Source: Mytilus edulis (lineage: Eukaryota > Mollusca > Bivalvia > Mytilida > Mytilidae). From it: a stretch of DNA of 64,000 nt. Below the pieces are notes generated by a model. That model worked only from the letters and a program-made list of their open reading frames with translations, was not told where the DNA came from and made no database searches. How positions within the stretch are numbered: position 1 is the first letter of the stretch; the number at the start of each line of letters is the position of its first letter. Positions 24,001-38,044 of this stretch are shown in pieces. The position numbers were made by a program, and so were the translations under genes. The stretch is taken from assembly GCF_963676685.1 (NCBI RefSeq), contig NC_092348.1, positions 27,193,386-27,257,385 of the forward strand, written 5' to 3'.

Positions 24001-24561
24001 ACACCCGTAAAAGCATATACAAGCAGAAGACGATTTTTGGTCTTATTCTGATGGAAATTGCTCAGTCAGATTTTGTTCACCTTCTAGCCTTAATGCATTG
24101 AAGTTTGACTTAATGTTAAAATATTGATATAAGAAATAATATGATAGCAAATGAAACAACTGCCCACCCGTGACAAATTGATGCAAATTTAAACTACTGA
24201 AGTGGTAACCACATGCCTTCAACAAGGAGAAAAACCCATACCATATAGTCAACTATAAAAAGTGTTGACATGACAAAATATAAAACAATTCAAAGAAATC
24301 TGACACAAAAGATTCCAGACATTGCATAGAGATTTTTTACCTAGGTTGACAGATTTATTAATAATCCTTATCCTTCAGGTCAATTCCAATCCAACACAGC
24401 TCATTTGGTAAATAATTTTTCTACTTTCAGAAGAAAAACCAGGTTTCAAAGATATGAACAGTAATAGTGAAAAGACAGACGACACAGAAACCGTGAACCA
24501 GTCATTATCTCCTGTTCCTGTAACAGACAGTTCAGCACTAACAATTGATGATAATTCATAG
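15099..24561 (+). CDS. PKNOX: PKNOX/PREP TALE homeobox transcription factor, 9 coding exons
   Basis: A nuclear DNA-binding partner of PBC-class homeodomain proteins. Coding exons: 15099-15193, 15784-15840, 16944-17115, 17596-17958, 18957-19050, 19825-19958, 22511-22587, 23060-23244, 24431-24561. All introns are GT-AG and all phases join, giving 435 residues (human PKNOX1 is 436). The start is fixed by an in-frame TAG directly before ATG-ATG. Residues 52-150 are the MEIS/PKNOX N-terminal domain (HPLFPLL, FEKCEQ, then KAIQVLRIHLLELEKVNELC), which binds PBC proteins. Residues 151-280 are a low-complexity linker. The TALE homeodomain spans about 282-344, with the three-residue loop PYP (307-309) and WFINARRR (331-338; Asn334 is the base-contacting N51). 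A C-terminal RPLQRFWPES motif is typical of PKNOX rather than MEIS. Symbol PKNOX1 versus PKNOX2 cannot be assigned in an invertebrate. Confidence 0.97.
16309..16464. mobile_element. Foldback MITE in PKNOX intron 3
   Basis: The ends aataactaattaagaattca and tgaattcttcgattagttaat are diverged inverted repeats, and inner cccgaacaacac pairs with gtgttgttcgg. Directly before it (16275-16308) is a fragment of another dispersed repeat, ttgattgttggttgcttaac. Confidence 0.6.
16466..16607. mobile_element. MITE with GGGAGCTACCATTTGATT ends
   Basis: Inverted ends of about 25 bp, GGGAGCTACCATTTGATT and its exact complement, with a run of C near the right end. Flanks are ATA and TTA, so a 3-bp duplication is not confirmed. 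The ends resemble 37405-37685, whose TTA duplication is perfect and suggests PIF/Harbinger. Confidence 0.75.
17345..17430 (+). repeat. Dispersed repeat fragment in PKNOX intron 4
   Basis: Starts agaagatgtggtatgatttc and continues gagacaactctccataagag and aattaacaactatagg, the head of the gtatgattgccaat family. Confidence 0.75.
20112..22204. mobile_element. 2.1-kb PIF/Harbinger-like element in PKNOX intron
   Basis: Ends are GGGCTATTCCAGTAAAA and its reverse complement (TTTTACTGGAATAGCCC), flanked by TAA at 20109-20111 and 22205-22207. The TWA-type 3-bp duplication and GGG start fit PIF/Harbinger. The subterminal regions repeat a ccccccacctat phrase in inverted orientation. 21625-21720 has two copies of a cgcatggtt-tattat-gacgt unit, and 20336-20410 holds fragments of other repeats. 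An open frame of 130 codons (21870-22262) has no transposase motif that I recognise and overruns the element end, so the copy looks non-autonomous. Confidence 0.75.
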
Positions 24562-24648
24562 CATTTGTTTGTAAAGATTCTGGTTAAATATTGGAATCTG
24601 TCCTATTTGTTTTTGTCTAAAAAACTACAATGTAAAATTACATGTAAA

Positions 24649-24926
24649 TTTGCCATTTCAGAAACTAAAGCTTTGTTGATAAATATATTGTTTGTACACC
24701 AAAACAAAAGAACCATTATACAGGATATTGTAGACCAATCATAATCATCATGTAATTGTAAAGGACACTTTTAACCAATCATAATCAGTAAACCATTCTT
24801 AAGGACACTCTTAACCAATCATAATCATTATGTCATTGTATATGACACTTTTAACCAATCATAATTTGGTATACATTTCAGCAAATTTTACACAGAAAAG
24901 ATGGCATTAGATTCTGAAATGGCAAA
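24649..24926. mobile_element. Long-TIR MITE with internal tandem repeat
   Basis: The left end tttgccatttcagaaactaaa pairs with the right end attctgaaatggcaaa, and an inner tgtacaccaaaa pairs with tttggtataca. The middle (24736-24868) has three to four copies of a ggacacttttaaccaatcat unit. Same family as 26089-26271. Confidence 0.7.
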
Positions 24927-25079
24927 GTTCTGTATCTTTTGGTTAATGATACATAGAATGTAAAAACTTCCACAACCCTTCCTATGTAAATATTTAATGC
25001 ATTAATGATTTGTTTGTAAAGTAGCTTTGTTTTGGAAAAGAGCATAAGAGGTTTCAACACTTTCTGTAGGTAATATATA

Positions 25080-25320
25080 TAGGAAGATGTGGTGTGAGTG
25101 CCAATGAGACAACTCTCCATCCAATTAACAATTTAAAAAAGGTAAACCATTATAGGTCAATGTACGGCCTTCAACACAGAGCCTTGGCTCACACTGAACA
25201 ACAAGCTATAAAGGGCCCCAAAATTACTAGTGTAAAACCATTCAATCGTGAAAACCAACGGTCTAATCTATATAAAAGAATGAGAAACACGTATAAATTA
25301 CATAACAAATGACAACTACT
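25080..25320 (+). repeat. Dispersed repeat copy in PKNOX 3' region
   Basis: Begins aggaagatgtggtgtgagtg and continues gagacaactctccatc, ggtcaatgtacggccttcaa and aagggccccaaaattact. The open frame through it is repeat-derived. Confidence 0.75.
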
Positions 25321-26088
25321 GTACATCAGATTCCTGACTTAAGTTTGTTTTCAACTAGATTCAAATGAAATCTTTGGTGATGTCCCTTTTGTTTTTAATT
25401 GTCACAAAAAATTTGATTTTAACTCATCTGTTTTATTTACCACAAAGAGAGTTTGCTTGGAAATTTTCTGTTTTAATTTTCACAGAAGTGTTTTTGTTTT
25501 ACTCACTATCAGTCTTTAATTGTTGGCTAAGATTTTGTAAATGCTTGTTTTAATGTAATTTTTGAATAAGTTTGTAAATGGATGTTTCGAAAAGTATATG
25601 GACATGCATTTTGAATATGTATATATGTGTTACATGTATAACTAAGTATGTAAACATGTGTATGAATATGAAAATGACCATGGGTATGAATAAGTATGTA
25701 TGTGTTTGTGTTTTCAAATGTGTAGAATATGTAGAATATGTATACATGTGTTTGGATAAGAATGTATGTTTTCATTTTTTTGACATAACTATTTTTACAT
25801 ATTTTAACCTGGATTTATTGTATATGTGAGGATTATTTTTACAGCCTTAATTGTTTTCATATTGCTTTGAGCTTTGTTTATATTTCATATTTGTTAAATT
25901 GTTTTGTTGATGGTTGTAGTGTTAATGACTAGGGATACAGCATTGTTAAATATTTTCTTACCTTTTAACACTTTGTACAGTTAAACAGTGATATAACAAA
26001 GAAATGTTATAGAATTATTTTTATTTCCCCATCATGCCTTCATATATTGTAACTTCACATAAGATTGTAAATAAGTCTTATCTGTTTG

Positions 26089-26271
26089 AATTCGCTGTTT
26101 TAGAATCTAAAGGACTATGGGTAATCTCATGGTTCGTACACCAAAATGAAAATATTGTTGTGTCATAGGTTGAATTTCCATTGTTAAGACCATTTTAAAC
26201 CAATTAAAACATTTTGGTGTACACTTTTGAAAATAATACCCAAAATGCATTGGATTCTGAAAAGGCGAATT
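26089..26271. mobile_element. MITE with about 60-bp inverted ends
   Basis: AATTCGCTGTTTTAGAATCT at the left matches the complement of ggattctgaaaaggcgaatt at the right. Inner cgtacaccaaaatg pairs with cattttggtgtac. 183 bp in total. The outermost bases are themselves palindromic, so the target duplication cannot be read. Confidence 0.75.
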
Positions 26272-27264
26272 GACAAATGGCAAAGTTTATTAATAATGTT
26301 CATCCCTGTGAGAGGTAATTTCCACTCCAGTTCCTTATTTAATAACAACTTGTATATAAAAAGTGCCAACAAGTTAACTCTCCACCAAAGTCACAATGTA
26401 TAAAAAGTAAACAATTAAATATCTTTTTACAGCCTAAATATAATTTGGGTCAGCTTTATAAAGTCAAATTTGAAAGATTCCTACATTGTTTTTTGGTAAC
26501 AATTTTATGTCTTGGAGTGCCCCAGAAAAAAAACCTAAAAACATGTTTTATCGGAAAAACTCTGCCCACCTTATTTTAATGCTATCTGCTGACTGGGTCA
26601 ACATAACATTTACCTTTTATTATCTGGTTAACTAAAAAGTGTTCACTATCAGATGTCTCGCCTTGTATTTGTGTCCTAAATGGATTGTGCCTTTGTTGTA
26701 TATTGATTTGAACACAGATTCATATTTCAATGAGATAACTAGGTAATACTTACATCACAGTTCACCAGAAACAGAACAAGTTCTAAATGCAGAGGTTTAA
26801 ATATTTTCATCTTAATTCTTTAAAAGTGTTCATTAAAAGACAACATTTTATCGTCTATACCAAAAATAAACTTATCATAAAGTGTTTTTATTATTTTCTT
26901 ATCATTATATGTAACATTTAATTTGAAGATGACATATTTACTTGTGACATTAAATTATACTTTCCAACATGTCATTATCATGAAACTTTATGAAAATATC
27001 ACAAAGGCAATTGTGCTGGAGTAGCAAAATTAATTTAAGGTTATGCATAAAAGTTTATTTATTCAGATGTATTTTGGAGGAAATAGAATGACTTACCTCC
27101 CATGAAATCCAATGAATTCAGCTTTATTATTGATATATTGTTATTGAAATCTGTTATAAACAGATATTTGTTATTTAATGATGTACAATAAAAGATATGG
27201 AAAAAAAATCATTGTTTATCATTCTGTATCTTTCCCATTTTAGACTAGAAAAATGAAAGGATTG

Positions 27265-27660
27265 TAAGGTATATATATGTCTGTCTGGCAGGTATCATCT
27301 GACCTTCACCTCATTTTCATGGTTTGTTGGTCAATGTTAAGATTTCATGGTTAAGTTTGTTTCTTAGTAACTATAAGCAATGGGTTAACTATATTTAATG
27401 CATAGATCAATTGTAAGATGTTCATGTCTGTTTGGCATGGTTCACAGGTCAATATTTAGTTTTCCATGTTAAGTCTGTTTCTTATGACCTATTAACAAAG
27501 GGTCAACTATATTTGGTGTATTGAATGATAGTGAGGTGAACATGTATTTCTTGTTTGGTTTTTCTGACCTTGACCTCATTCTCTTGGATCATGTTAAGTT
27601 TATGTGATACTTGAAGTAAAGCTTTATATTTAGGACTATACCAAGGGAAATATATTTTGA
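27265..27660 (+). repeat. Tandem repeat, ctatatttggtgtat family
   Basis: About three diverged units marked by accttgacctcattttc, gtcaatgttaag, actataagcaatgggttaac and tgtctgtttggcatgg. Ends with gttaagtttatgtgata and gtaaagctttatatttagga, phrases that also end the array at 29620-30250. Confidence 0.75.
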
Positions 27661-28329
27661 TCTATTGCACTGTTACACATTTAATAACTGTTTTATTACC
27701 TAATACATACTGAGTCAGTTCTAACAAATTCTTAGAAATAAAACACATGAAAGTAACAACTGTATTTATTATAATGTGTAAGGAGCATACATGTACAACC
27801 AATACTTTAGAAATTCAATAAAACGGACATGAAACAATAAACCCAAAAATGTTTAAAAGACCCAATTTCATTGGACAACATGAATACCTTCCAACTAATC
27901 AGTTTTCAGAATAAGAGGTCATAACAGGTCAGTGCAATAGACTGCACACGGGTGCAATAGAACAATAATTTCCAGTGCAATAGACCATGGAACAAAAAAT
28001 GGCAGAAAAAATAGCAAATAATATAGAAACATTAATAAAACAGAAATACTCTTTATTAGGTAATAATAGAATTTATTGCAAGCTAACTTTTGGTTACTTT
28101 CTGTGGGAAATATTATATTGCTATGCAATAATACCAAATCTTTTGAAATTTTAACCATTGAATTGACACAAATATGATATTTTAATATAATATTTGAACC
28201 TAACTATTATTAACTGCCCCTTACCTTTTTTTTTGTCCCTCTTTGCAGGGACATAGAAATACCAGGCATCGTTCTAAAATGGTGGACGATCAACTTTTTT
28301 TAAAAGAGTTATGCCCTTCTAAATATTAA

Positions 28330-29540
28330 ATAAGTTTCAATGTGAGAACTTTGGAACTGATGAGTCTTATGTAGACGCTCAAATCAAAATAGTTATAAAG
28401 CCAAACAAGTACAAAGTTAAAGAGCATCAAGGACCCAAAATTCAAAAAAGTTGTGCCAAATACGGCTTAGGTAATCTATTCCTGGGATAAGAAAATCCTC
28501 ATTTTTTCAAAAAATTCAAAGTTTTGTAACAGGAAATTTGCATAAATGACCATATAATCAATAATCTTGTCAACACTGAAGTGCTGACTACTGGGCTGGT
28601 GATACTCTTAGGAACAAAACCTCCACCAGCAGTGGCATCGACCCAGTCATGTAAATTGTTATCAAGGGTACCAGGATTATAATTTAATATCCCAGACACG
28701 CGTTTCGTCTACATAAGACTCATCAGTGACGCTCAGATCAAAACAGTTATAAAGCCAAACAAGTACAAAGTTGAGCATTGAGGACCCAAAATTTCAAAAA
28801 GTTGTGCCAAATACAGATCAGGTAATCTTTTCCTGGGATAAGAAAATCCTTAGTTTGTCGAAAAATTCAAAGTTTTGTAACAGGAAATTTGTAAAAATTA
28901 CTTTATAATTGATATTCATGTCAACACTGAAGTGCTGACTACTGGGCTGGTGATACCCTCAGGGTCAAAACTTCCACCAGCAGTGGCATCAACCCAGTGG
29001 GGTAAATTGATATCGAAGGTACCAGAATTATAATTTAATATACCAGACGCATGTTTCGTCTACATAAGACTCATCAGTGACGCTCAGATCAAAATAGTTA
29101 TTAAGCCAAACAAGTTCAAAGATAGAGAGCAATGAGGACCCAAAATTTCAAATAGTTGTGCCAAATAAGGCTAAGGTAATCTACCGGTATTCCTGGGATA
29201 AGAAAATTCTTAGTTTTTTCGAAAAATTCGAAGTTTTGTACACAGGAAATTTGTAAAAATGACCATATAATTGATATTCATGTCAACACTGAAGTGCTGA
29301 CTTCTGGGCTGGTGATATCCTCTGGGATGAAAAGCCCACCAGCAGTGGCATCAACCCAGTGGTGTAAATTGTTATCAAAGGTACCAGGATTATAATTTAA
29401 TACGCCAGACACCGCTTTGTCTACATAAGGCTCATCAGTGACGCTCAGATCAATATAGTTATAAAGCCAAACAAGTACAAAGTAGAAGAGCATTGAAGAC
29501 ACAAAATTTGTTTGATTTTGTCTATCCTGCAATTTTTTGT
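28330..29540 (-). repeat. About 350-bp satellite, 3.3 units
   Basis: The phrase cgtttcgtctacataagactc or a close variant recurs near 28700, 29055 and 29415, and gtcaacactgaagtgctgac near 28565, 28920 and 29280, a period of about 355 bp. On the minus strand several units keep a short open frame with the phrase LNYNPGT and HWVDATAGG, but stops interrupt it between units. The array lies between the convergent PKNOX and TMEM218 genes. Partial units occur at 14340 and, reversed, about 61500-61610. Confidence 0.85.
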
Positions 29541-29619
29541 CACAGAAAGCTCAACATAGGGATAGTGATCTGGCAGCGGTGTAAGCTTACTTCTAAAAAG
29601 ATTTGTATTTTAGAATGTG

Positions 29620-30250
29620 GAACAACCTGGATGCTTCATACTTGACCTTGACCTCATTTTCATTGTTCAGTGACTACTTAAAAAAGTGAAGATTTTTTGT
29701 AAAGTTAATTTCTCTCTTACTAAGAGTAATAAGAGAACTATATTTGGTATGTGCTTAGCTTGCAAGGTCCTCATGTCTGTCAGACAGTTTTCACTTGATC
29801 CTTGACCTCATTTCATGGATCAGTGAACAACGTTAAGTTTTGGTGGTCAAGTCCATATCTCAGATACTATAAGCAATAGGTTAAGTATATTTGGTGTATG
29901 GTGTACATGTTTAACTGGCATGTATCTTCTGACCTTGACCCCATTTTCATGGTTCGGTGGTTAAAGTTAGGTTTTTGTGTTTTGGTCTGTTTTTCTCACA
30001 CTAAATGCAATAGGTATACTATATTTGGTGTATGGAATGATTATAAGGTCTGCATGTCTAGCTGTCAGATGTCATCAGACCTTGACCTCATTTTCACAGT
30101 TCAGTGGTCAAAGTTTAAGTTTTTTTTTAATGTAATTTTTGTTTGATTTATATGACTTTGACCACATTTACTTGGATCATGTTAAGTTTATGTGATAGTC
30201 GTAGTAAAGCTTTATATTTAGGACTACCAACATAATATCAATGATCAGTA
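29620..30250 (+). repeat. Tandem repeat, ctatatttggtgtat family
   Basis: tatatttggtat blocks at about 29739, 29887 and 30019 mark units of 130-150 bp. Each has accttgacctcattttca and a ggttcagtggtcaaag phrase. Confidence 0.8.
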
Positions 30251-30279
30251 AAGAAGGCGAGATATTTCAGTGTGTGCAT

Positions 30280-30478
30280 TCTTGTTATTTGGGATAAAAA
30301 CTATAATTTGGCATTAAAATTAGAAAGATCATATCATAGGGAACATGTGTACTAAGTTTCAAGTTGATTGGACTTTAACTTCATCAACAACTACCTCACA
30401 AAAAACTTTAACTTAAAGAGGGACAGACGAACAAACGCATAGACCAGAAAACATAATGCCCACAAATGGGGCATAAAA
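30280..30478 (-). repeat. Inverted copy of the ttttatgccccacc repeat
   Basis: Reverse complement of 10471-10700: aaagatcatatcatagggaa, aagttgattggactttaact and ggacagacgaacaaacgcat occur in mirrored order, ending cccacaaatggggcataaaa. Confidence 0.75.
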
Positions 30479-30775
30479 AATTACCAACAAGACTAGAACT
30501 ACAAAGGTCAAACATGATCATTTATTGACTCATTCTTGGATTGATTTCCTTATAAGAAAACTATTTAAAACCTCTATTTTTTCTTATCTCAAGGCTTCAA
30601 ATATGTATATATATGCAAACAGAATCGATATCATTTATATATTTTTACTATCATTAACTTACAAAAGTATATATAATATGCGTACAATGTATGAAAATAA
30701 ATAAAAACAATATCGTTTAAAATCATTTGAACTATCACAGTAACAAATAACAATATCTCCTGTTGAGTCTCTGTA

Positions 30776-30781
30776 TTTATT
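30776..30781 (-). promoter_or_regulatory. TMEM218: Candidate TMEM218 polyadenylation signal
   Basis: AATAAA on the minus strand, 57 bases after the TMEM218 stop codon. Confidence 0.5.
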
Positions 30782-30837
30782 ATCCAATAAGGAAAGTGTC
30801 AATTCTATTTGTATCTATGGCACTAGCACTATTTTAT

Positions 30838-33771
<2,934 letters not shown>

Positions 33772-33852
33772 TTAGGTTATAGTATTTTTGCTTGACAAGT
33801 CAAAACATCTTGTTTACAACAATTCCATGTTACCTTTGTAAGGCTTACTATT

Positions 33853-33882
33853 ATTGGTCGATGTCAGTTAGATATCGATTGG
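33853..33882 (-). promoter_or_regulatory. TMEM218: Paired CCAAT boxes upstream of TMEM218
   Basis: CCAAT on the minus strand at 33857-33853 and 33882-33878, about 25 bases apart and 97-126 bases before the start codon. Paired NF-Y sites with this spacing are common in TATA-less promoters. I looked for a clear RFX X-box, expected for many ciliary genes, and did not find one. Confidence 0.4.
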
Positions 33883-34080
33883 TTGTTAGTTATCGCAAAT
33901 ATTTTTCAGCGGGATATTCAAACTTATTAAAAAAATCATCAGGCAGTGGCTATAATTTTTCCCGGCTCTGATTAAAATATCTTTAATCAAGCCGGGAAAA
34001 TAGCCTATCTCTATGCCACGCTTAAAAAACAGAAAATATGTTATTTTGCTGGCCGCGTTTAGGTATAAAGCGGAAGCCAA

Positions 34081-35216
34081 GTTAAAAACTATTTTGTTTA
34101 CACATATGCATATTCAAATAACTGACTCATTTCAAAAGCAAGTTTTATTTAAACATTTTTGTTTTTGAAGTTATGCACTGTATGTGATGAATTTGTTTTA
34201 TTGTACGTATGACTCCGGCCTTGTATAATATTTTACCGGCATGGTCAAATTTGTGATGCAACAAGATTAACTTTTTTCGAACTTACGTCTGGGAACAGTA
34301 TATCTTTATATATGGTCCTGCTTTCAGTTAAAAGATACGAGATTTTATTCGTATGCATACATTGTACATGTTAAACATTAGACTGAGTTATTTTATATAG
34401 AAATAATTTCAACTCATGTTTATATATGATTTCATTGCAACAAATGAATGCTTAATTTTTTTTTCTTGTAATAAATTTTTAATAGCTATTTAGTATTTAA
34501 ATTTGACTGATAAATGTTTATAGACGATTATATGTCACGGTCTCAAGTATTATAGTAGCTGTTTTCTTATTGAACTACTGGGCATATATACCGGTATACC
34601 AGTAATTATTTGAATCTTTAATATTTACAGTGCACACTTTCATATATATATAGTTTTATAGTACTTTCCCACAGGCACTCGTCTCAGAATTTTCCCTCCT
34701 ATATACCTTTATAAATATATTTTATATAAAGGTAAATATGATTTTTTTTCTGAGACGAGTGCCTGTGTACTTTTCTTTTCAAAAGTAAACATTAAATTTC
34801 ACTCTTCATAAGAACCAGCAAAATAACAAATTCACTCTATTGCTGGTGCTCGAATTATATTTAGATATTTAAATTGGATCCGGCTAAATAACAAATTTGC
34901 TATTTTGCCGGTGCCGGCAAAATCATTGAGCCACTTCCTTTTTGTAATATATAGTCAGATATTAATATTGTTGCCGTCAAAGACTGGGACATGGACCACC
35001 TTTTTTTATTTTTTGTGTGTTAACTTATTCTTAATATCCTTGATATTCTAATAGATCATCTGGGAACAGTATATCTAACAATAGGGCCCACATATGTTCC
35101 AGAATAGATCTATATCGATTTCGTCTTTTCAATACGACATTTATACAATAACAATTATAGGAAAGGTCAATTGTTATTTTATAAGTCTATTCATATGCGA
35201 CTATAGCATACATGCG
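34081..35216. other. No gene; one palindromic element at 34670-34767
   Basis: 34670-34689 (CACAGGCACTCGTCTCAGAA) is the exact complement of 34748-34767. Inside, atatacctttata pairs with tatataaaggtaaatat. Flanks TACTTTCC and TACTTTTC suggest an 8-bp target duplication with one mismatch, so it is probably a 98-bp MITE. The rest is AT-rich with nothing recognisable. Confidence 0.65.
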
Positions 35217-35400
35217 AGAGCTTGATTTAGCTAGCTATAAAACCAGGTTTAATCCACCATTTCCTACATAAGGAGATGCCTGTACTGAGTCCGGAATATG
35301 ACAGGTGTTTTTATTTCTTTGATGTGTTGGAGGTTTTGATTTTCCCATTTGGTAAGGGACTTGTCTTGAATTTTTCCTTGGAGTTCGGTATTTTTTTATT
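35217..35400 (-). repeat. Fragment of the actccgaggaaaattcaaa repeat family
   Basis: Contains aaaaccaggtttaatccacc and a ttggagttcggtattttttt end, the reverse orientation of the copies at 40469, 50713 and 56065. Confidence 0.6.
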
Positions 35401-35740
35401 TTTTTTTATTATTTTACGTTTTTTTTTTTAGAGTTTAACATTTTCTGAAATCTGAACATGATAAAAACTGTTCTTTTTTTAGCAAATAAAAGTCTGTGTA
35501 GCGGCAGGTGATATTTGTTGAGTCTATAGATATGAAGTTTATATAGTTTATCTGATATTTTTTTTTTATCAGATTTGAATATCATTGTGGTGTTTATGAC
35601 CTCGACGTGTTGACGCAATGACAACGCCTCCTAAATAGGGAGTAAATATACCAAGGTTAATACGAAATCCCAAGGGCGTGCGTTTCCTTGATCATGTTGA
35701 TAGAGACTCACAAGAAGATATTGGCGGAAATTAGATAGAT

Positions 35741-35823
35741 CTATAATTCGGAAGTAAAACTTTCCTCCTCTTCACTTAAAATTTCCAAATAATCTTGAGT
35801 ACTTTTAATTACTTTCTCTGAAT
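35741..35823 (-). other. Possible terminal exon of an unidentified gene
   Basis: After an acceptor (tgtctttgttcgttag) the minus strand is open for 26 codons to a TAG. The sequence is acidic and helical-looking (SEKVIKSTQDYLEILSEEEE) and needs one base from a preceding exon. A dispersed-repeat fragment begins immediately upstream. No homology recognised and no joining exon established. Confidence 0.2.
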
Positions 35824-36575
35824 CTAACGAACAAAGACAACGTCTTATGATTGCCAATGAGTCAACTACCTACCAGAGTTCAATTGATGTGGCTGTATGA
35901 AATTATAAGTCACTGTAAGACACTGAGAAAACCCCTACTGTACCTATATCAGGCCCAGATATGAAAAATGTACAATGTGAGCCAGTCAGGGGAGAAAACG
36001 AACTGCATAATTTGAAAACAAATATAATGAAATAAAAGTTTTGAAACATATTTTAATTAAACTAAAGTGCACACCAGGGATGGGGTAATTAAAAATGTAA
36101 TGGTAATTTAGTGTAATGCATTACAATTTTCCATGTAATTGAATGTAATGTGTAATTGAGCATTTTTTTAATTACATGTAATGGTAATTTAATTAATTAC
36201 ATTGAAAAAAGCATGTAATGCTCAATTACTTTTGAATTACATTTCAATTATATGTACTTTTATGGTGTTATAGATAAGGATTTGTGTTTAATAATATAAA
36301 TTGTAAAATTATATATATTTTTCAGATATTAATATAAATGGTTTTTTTAATATATGAACATGATGAAGTCTGTAATTTATTCTAAAGTTTTATATCATTT
36401 TTTTGACCTACAGATTTTTTTTGAATAGTCTTATAATTTAAAAAATGTGATAATCATATATAAGGGTTGTTCAGTTTTTAAGAAAGATCTCTTAACTAAC
36501 TTAGATTGATAAGTAATAAACACCTTGTTAAACAAAAACAATAAAATGTGTCACTGTGAAAAACATCTTTCTGAG

Positions 36576-38044
36576 GCCGTGTTCACACCAAACGCCGTGT
36601 AGAGTAAACATGTTTACAATTAGTTTAGTGTAGTGTACACTGGTTTCACATTACATTTGTTCACATCTATACACCTTGTTTAGCTACCTGTACATAAGAT
36701 TTGTTCCCACTTGTAAACTATATGTCATTTAAATGTTCATTACGTAGAACTGAATTCAAAATTTTTGAAAATATTTCTAGCGGTAAGAGAACAACTATTT
36801 GACTTCAAAAGAGGGGTGGGGGATGGGAATGGAAATATTCCGATCCCCAATTTGATAAAAAAAAAAAAAAAGGTCATACAGATAATAAAAAAAATTATTC
36901 TGAATCAAGAGTTTCCCCATACATTATAGTGTTAAATATTGAAAAAAAAAGTGTTTGATCACCAGCATCGAAAAAAAAGGAATAAAAACGTACGTAAGTT
37001 AAGTGGTTGCTACTTTATGAAAGCCATTTTTACAATTTGCAGTAGTTTGAATATCACTAGAGATGTCTCGATAACGCATTAGAAAACGTTAGCTGCAACA
37101 GCGTGCTGTTTACAGCCGGAAAAAAAAGGATTGAGATATTATGGATCACTTCATTTTTATCTTTTCTGTTCGTTTCAAATGGTTTTTCTTCTCCAAGGAA
37201 TATTTGGTAAAGGAATAGGGTAACGTTTTTTTAATTTATTTTACGTGTTATTTAACGGAACTGAGATACTAGACAAACAGATCATTTACCTCACATTTTT
37301 TTTTAGTCATGCATTTATGCGTGAATCGTTTTTTGAGTAAAGACCAGTGGCGAATATTTCTGTGTACGTCAAGTCGATTCGGGAAGACCTTTTCAAATGA
37401 ATTAGGCAGCAACTATTTACTTAAATTTTTGTTGAGGGGGAGGGGGGCGTGAGCTTTTGATTTTTTTTAGGACAAATTTTGGTGACAAGTCGAAATCAAT
37501 TTTAGCATTATATATAGTGGCAGCTGAGGGTGAAACAAACATTTTTTTTCAGGGCCAAAAACTGGAAACATTTTTTGTTTCCAAAACAAAATCCATAGCT
37601 CACCACCCCCACCCCCTTGCCTTTATGTTTTATACTCGACTATAATAACTCCTCCCCCCCCCCCGAAAATCAATTGGTTGCTGCCTTATGGGTTCGGCAA
37701 TGATGCTGCTTTGAGTCCTGATTAGGGATTAATAAAGTACGTTAATTTTTTTTAACCAAAAAAAAATCTGTAAAATTTAGGCAACTAATAATTATCAAAA
37801 ATATCAATTTTACTCAAAAATAGTTTCCTCCTTAAATATTTACACGATAAAACTAATGTCCTAAATGCAGTTTTGTGTACACTTAACCTACACATGGCCT
37901 ACATTGACTATCGACTGTGTGTAGGTAAAACATGATTTAAACTACATGTAAACATTGAGTTTTATCAATGGGAACGCAATTGTGTTTAGTTTACGTGTGA
38001 GTTACACAAACACAACACCGAATTTAGGTCAATGTGAACACGGC
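36576..38044. mobile_element. GCCGTGTTCACA element nested in the hAT-like element
   Basis: Starts GCCGTGTTCACACC and ends GTGAACACGGC, with CTGAG on both sides (36571-36575 and 38045-38049). Related blocks (aaacatgtttac, ctacattgactatc) also occur in the shorter copy 31330-31877. The interior has a large amount of poly-A/T and G-rich sequence and no recognised frame. A third element (37405-37685) is inserted in it. Confidence 0.8.
37405..37685. mobile_element. PIF/Harbinger-like MITE with TTA duplication
   Basis: Starts GGCAGCAACTATT and ends AATTGGTTGCTGCC, flanked by TTA on both sides (37402-37404 and 37686-37688). G-rich and C-rich runs lie near the ends, as in 16466-16607. Confidence 0.75.

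Larger units (their letters stand above)
24562..27200 (+). other. PKNOX: PKNOX 3' untranslated region (extent uncertain)
   Basis: Follows the TAG at 24559-24561. Candidate polyadenylation signals AATAAA are at 26865-26870 and 27187-27192; the second is followed by atatggaaaaaaaatc. Within the interval are two long-TIR MITEs, a dispersed repeat and a small tandem repeat, so any long transcript would carry them. No other gene is seen. Confidence 0.35.

Noticed and set aside
33781-33850. RFX X-box upstream of TMEM218 (gttacctttgtaagg)
   Set aside because: Only one half-site matches; the second half does not follow the consensus.
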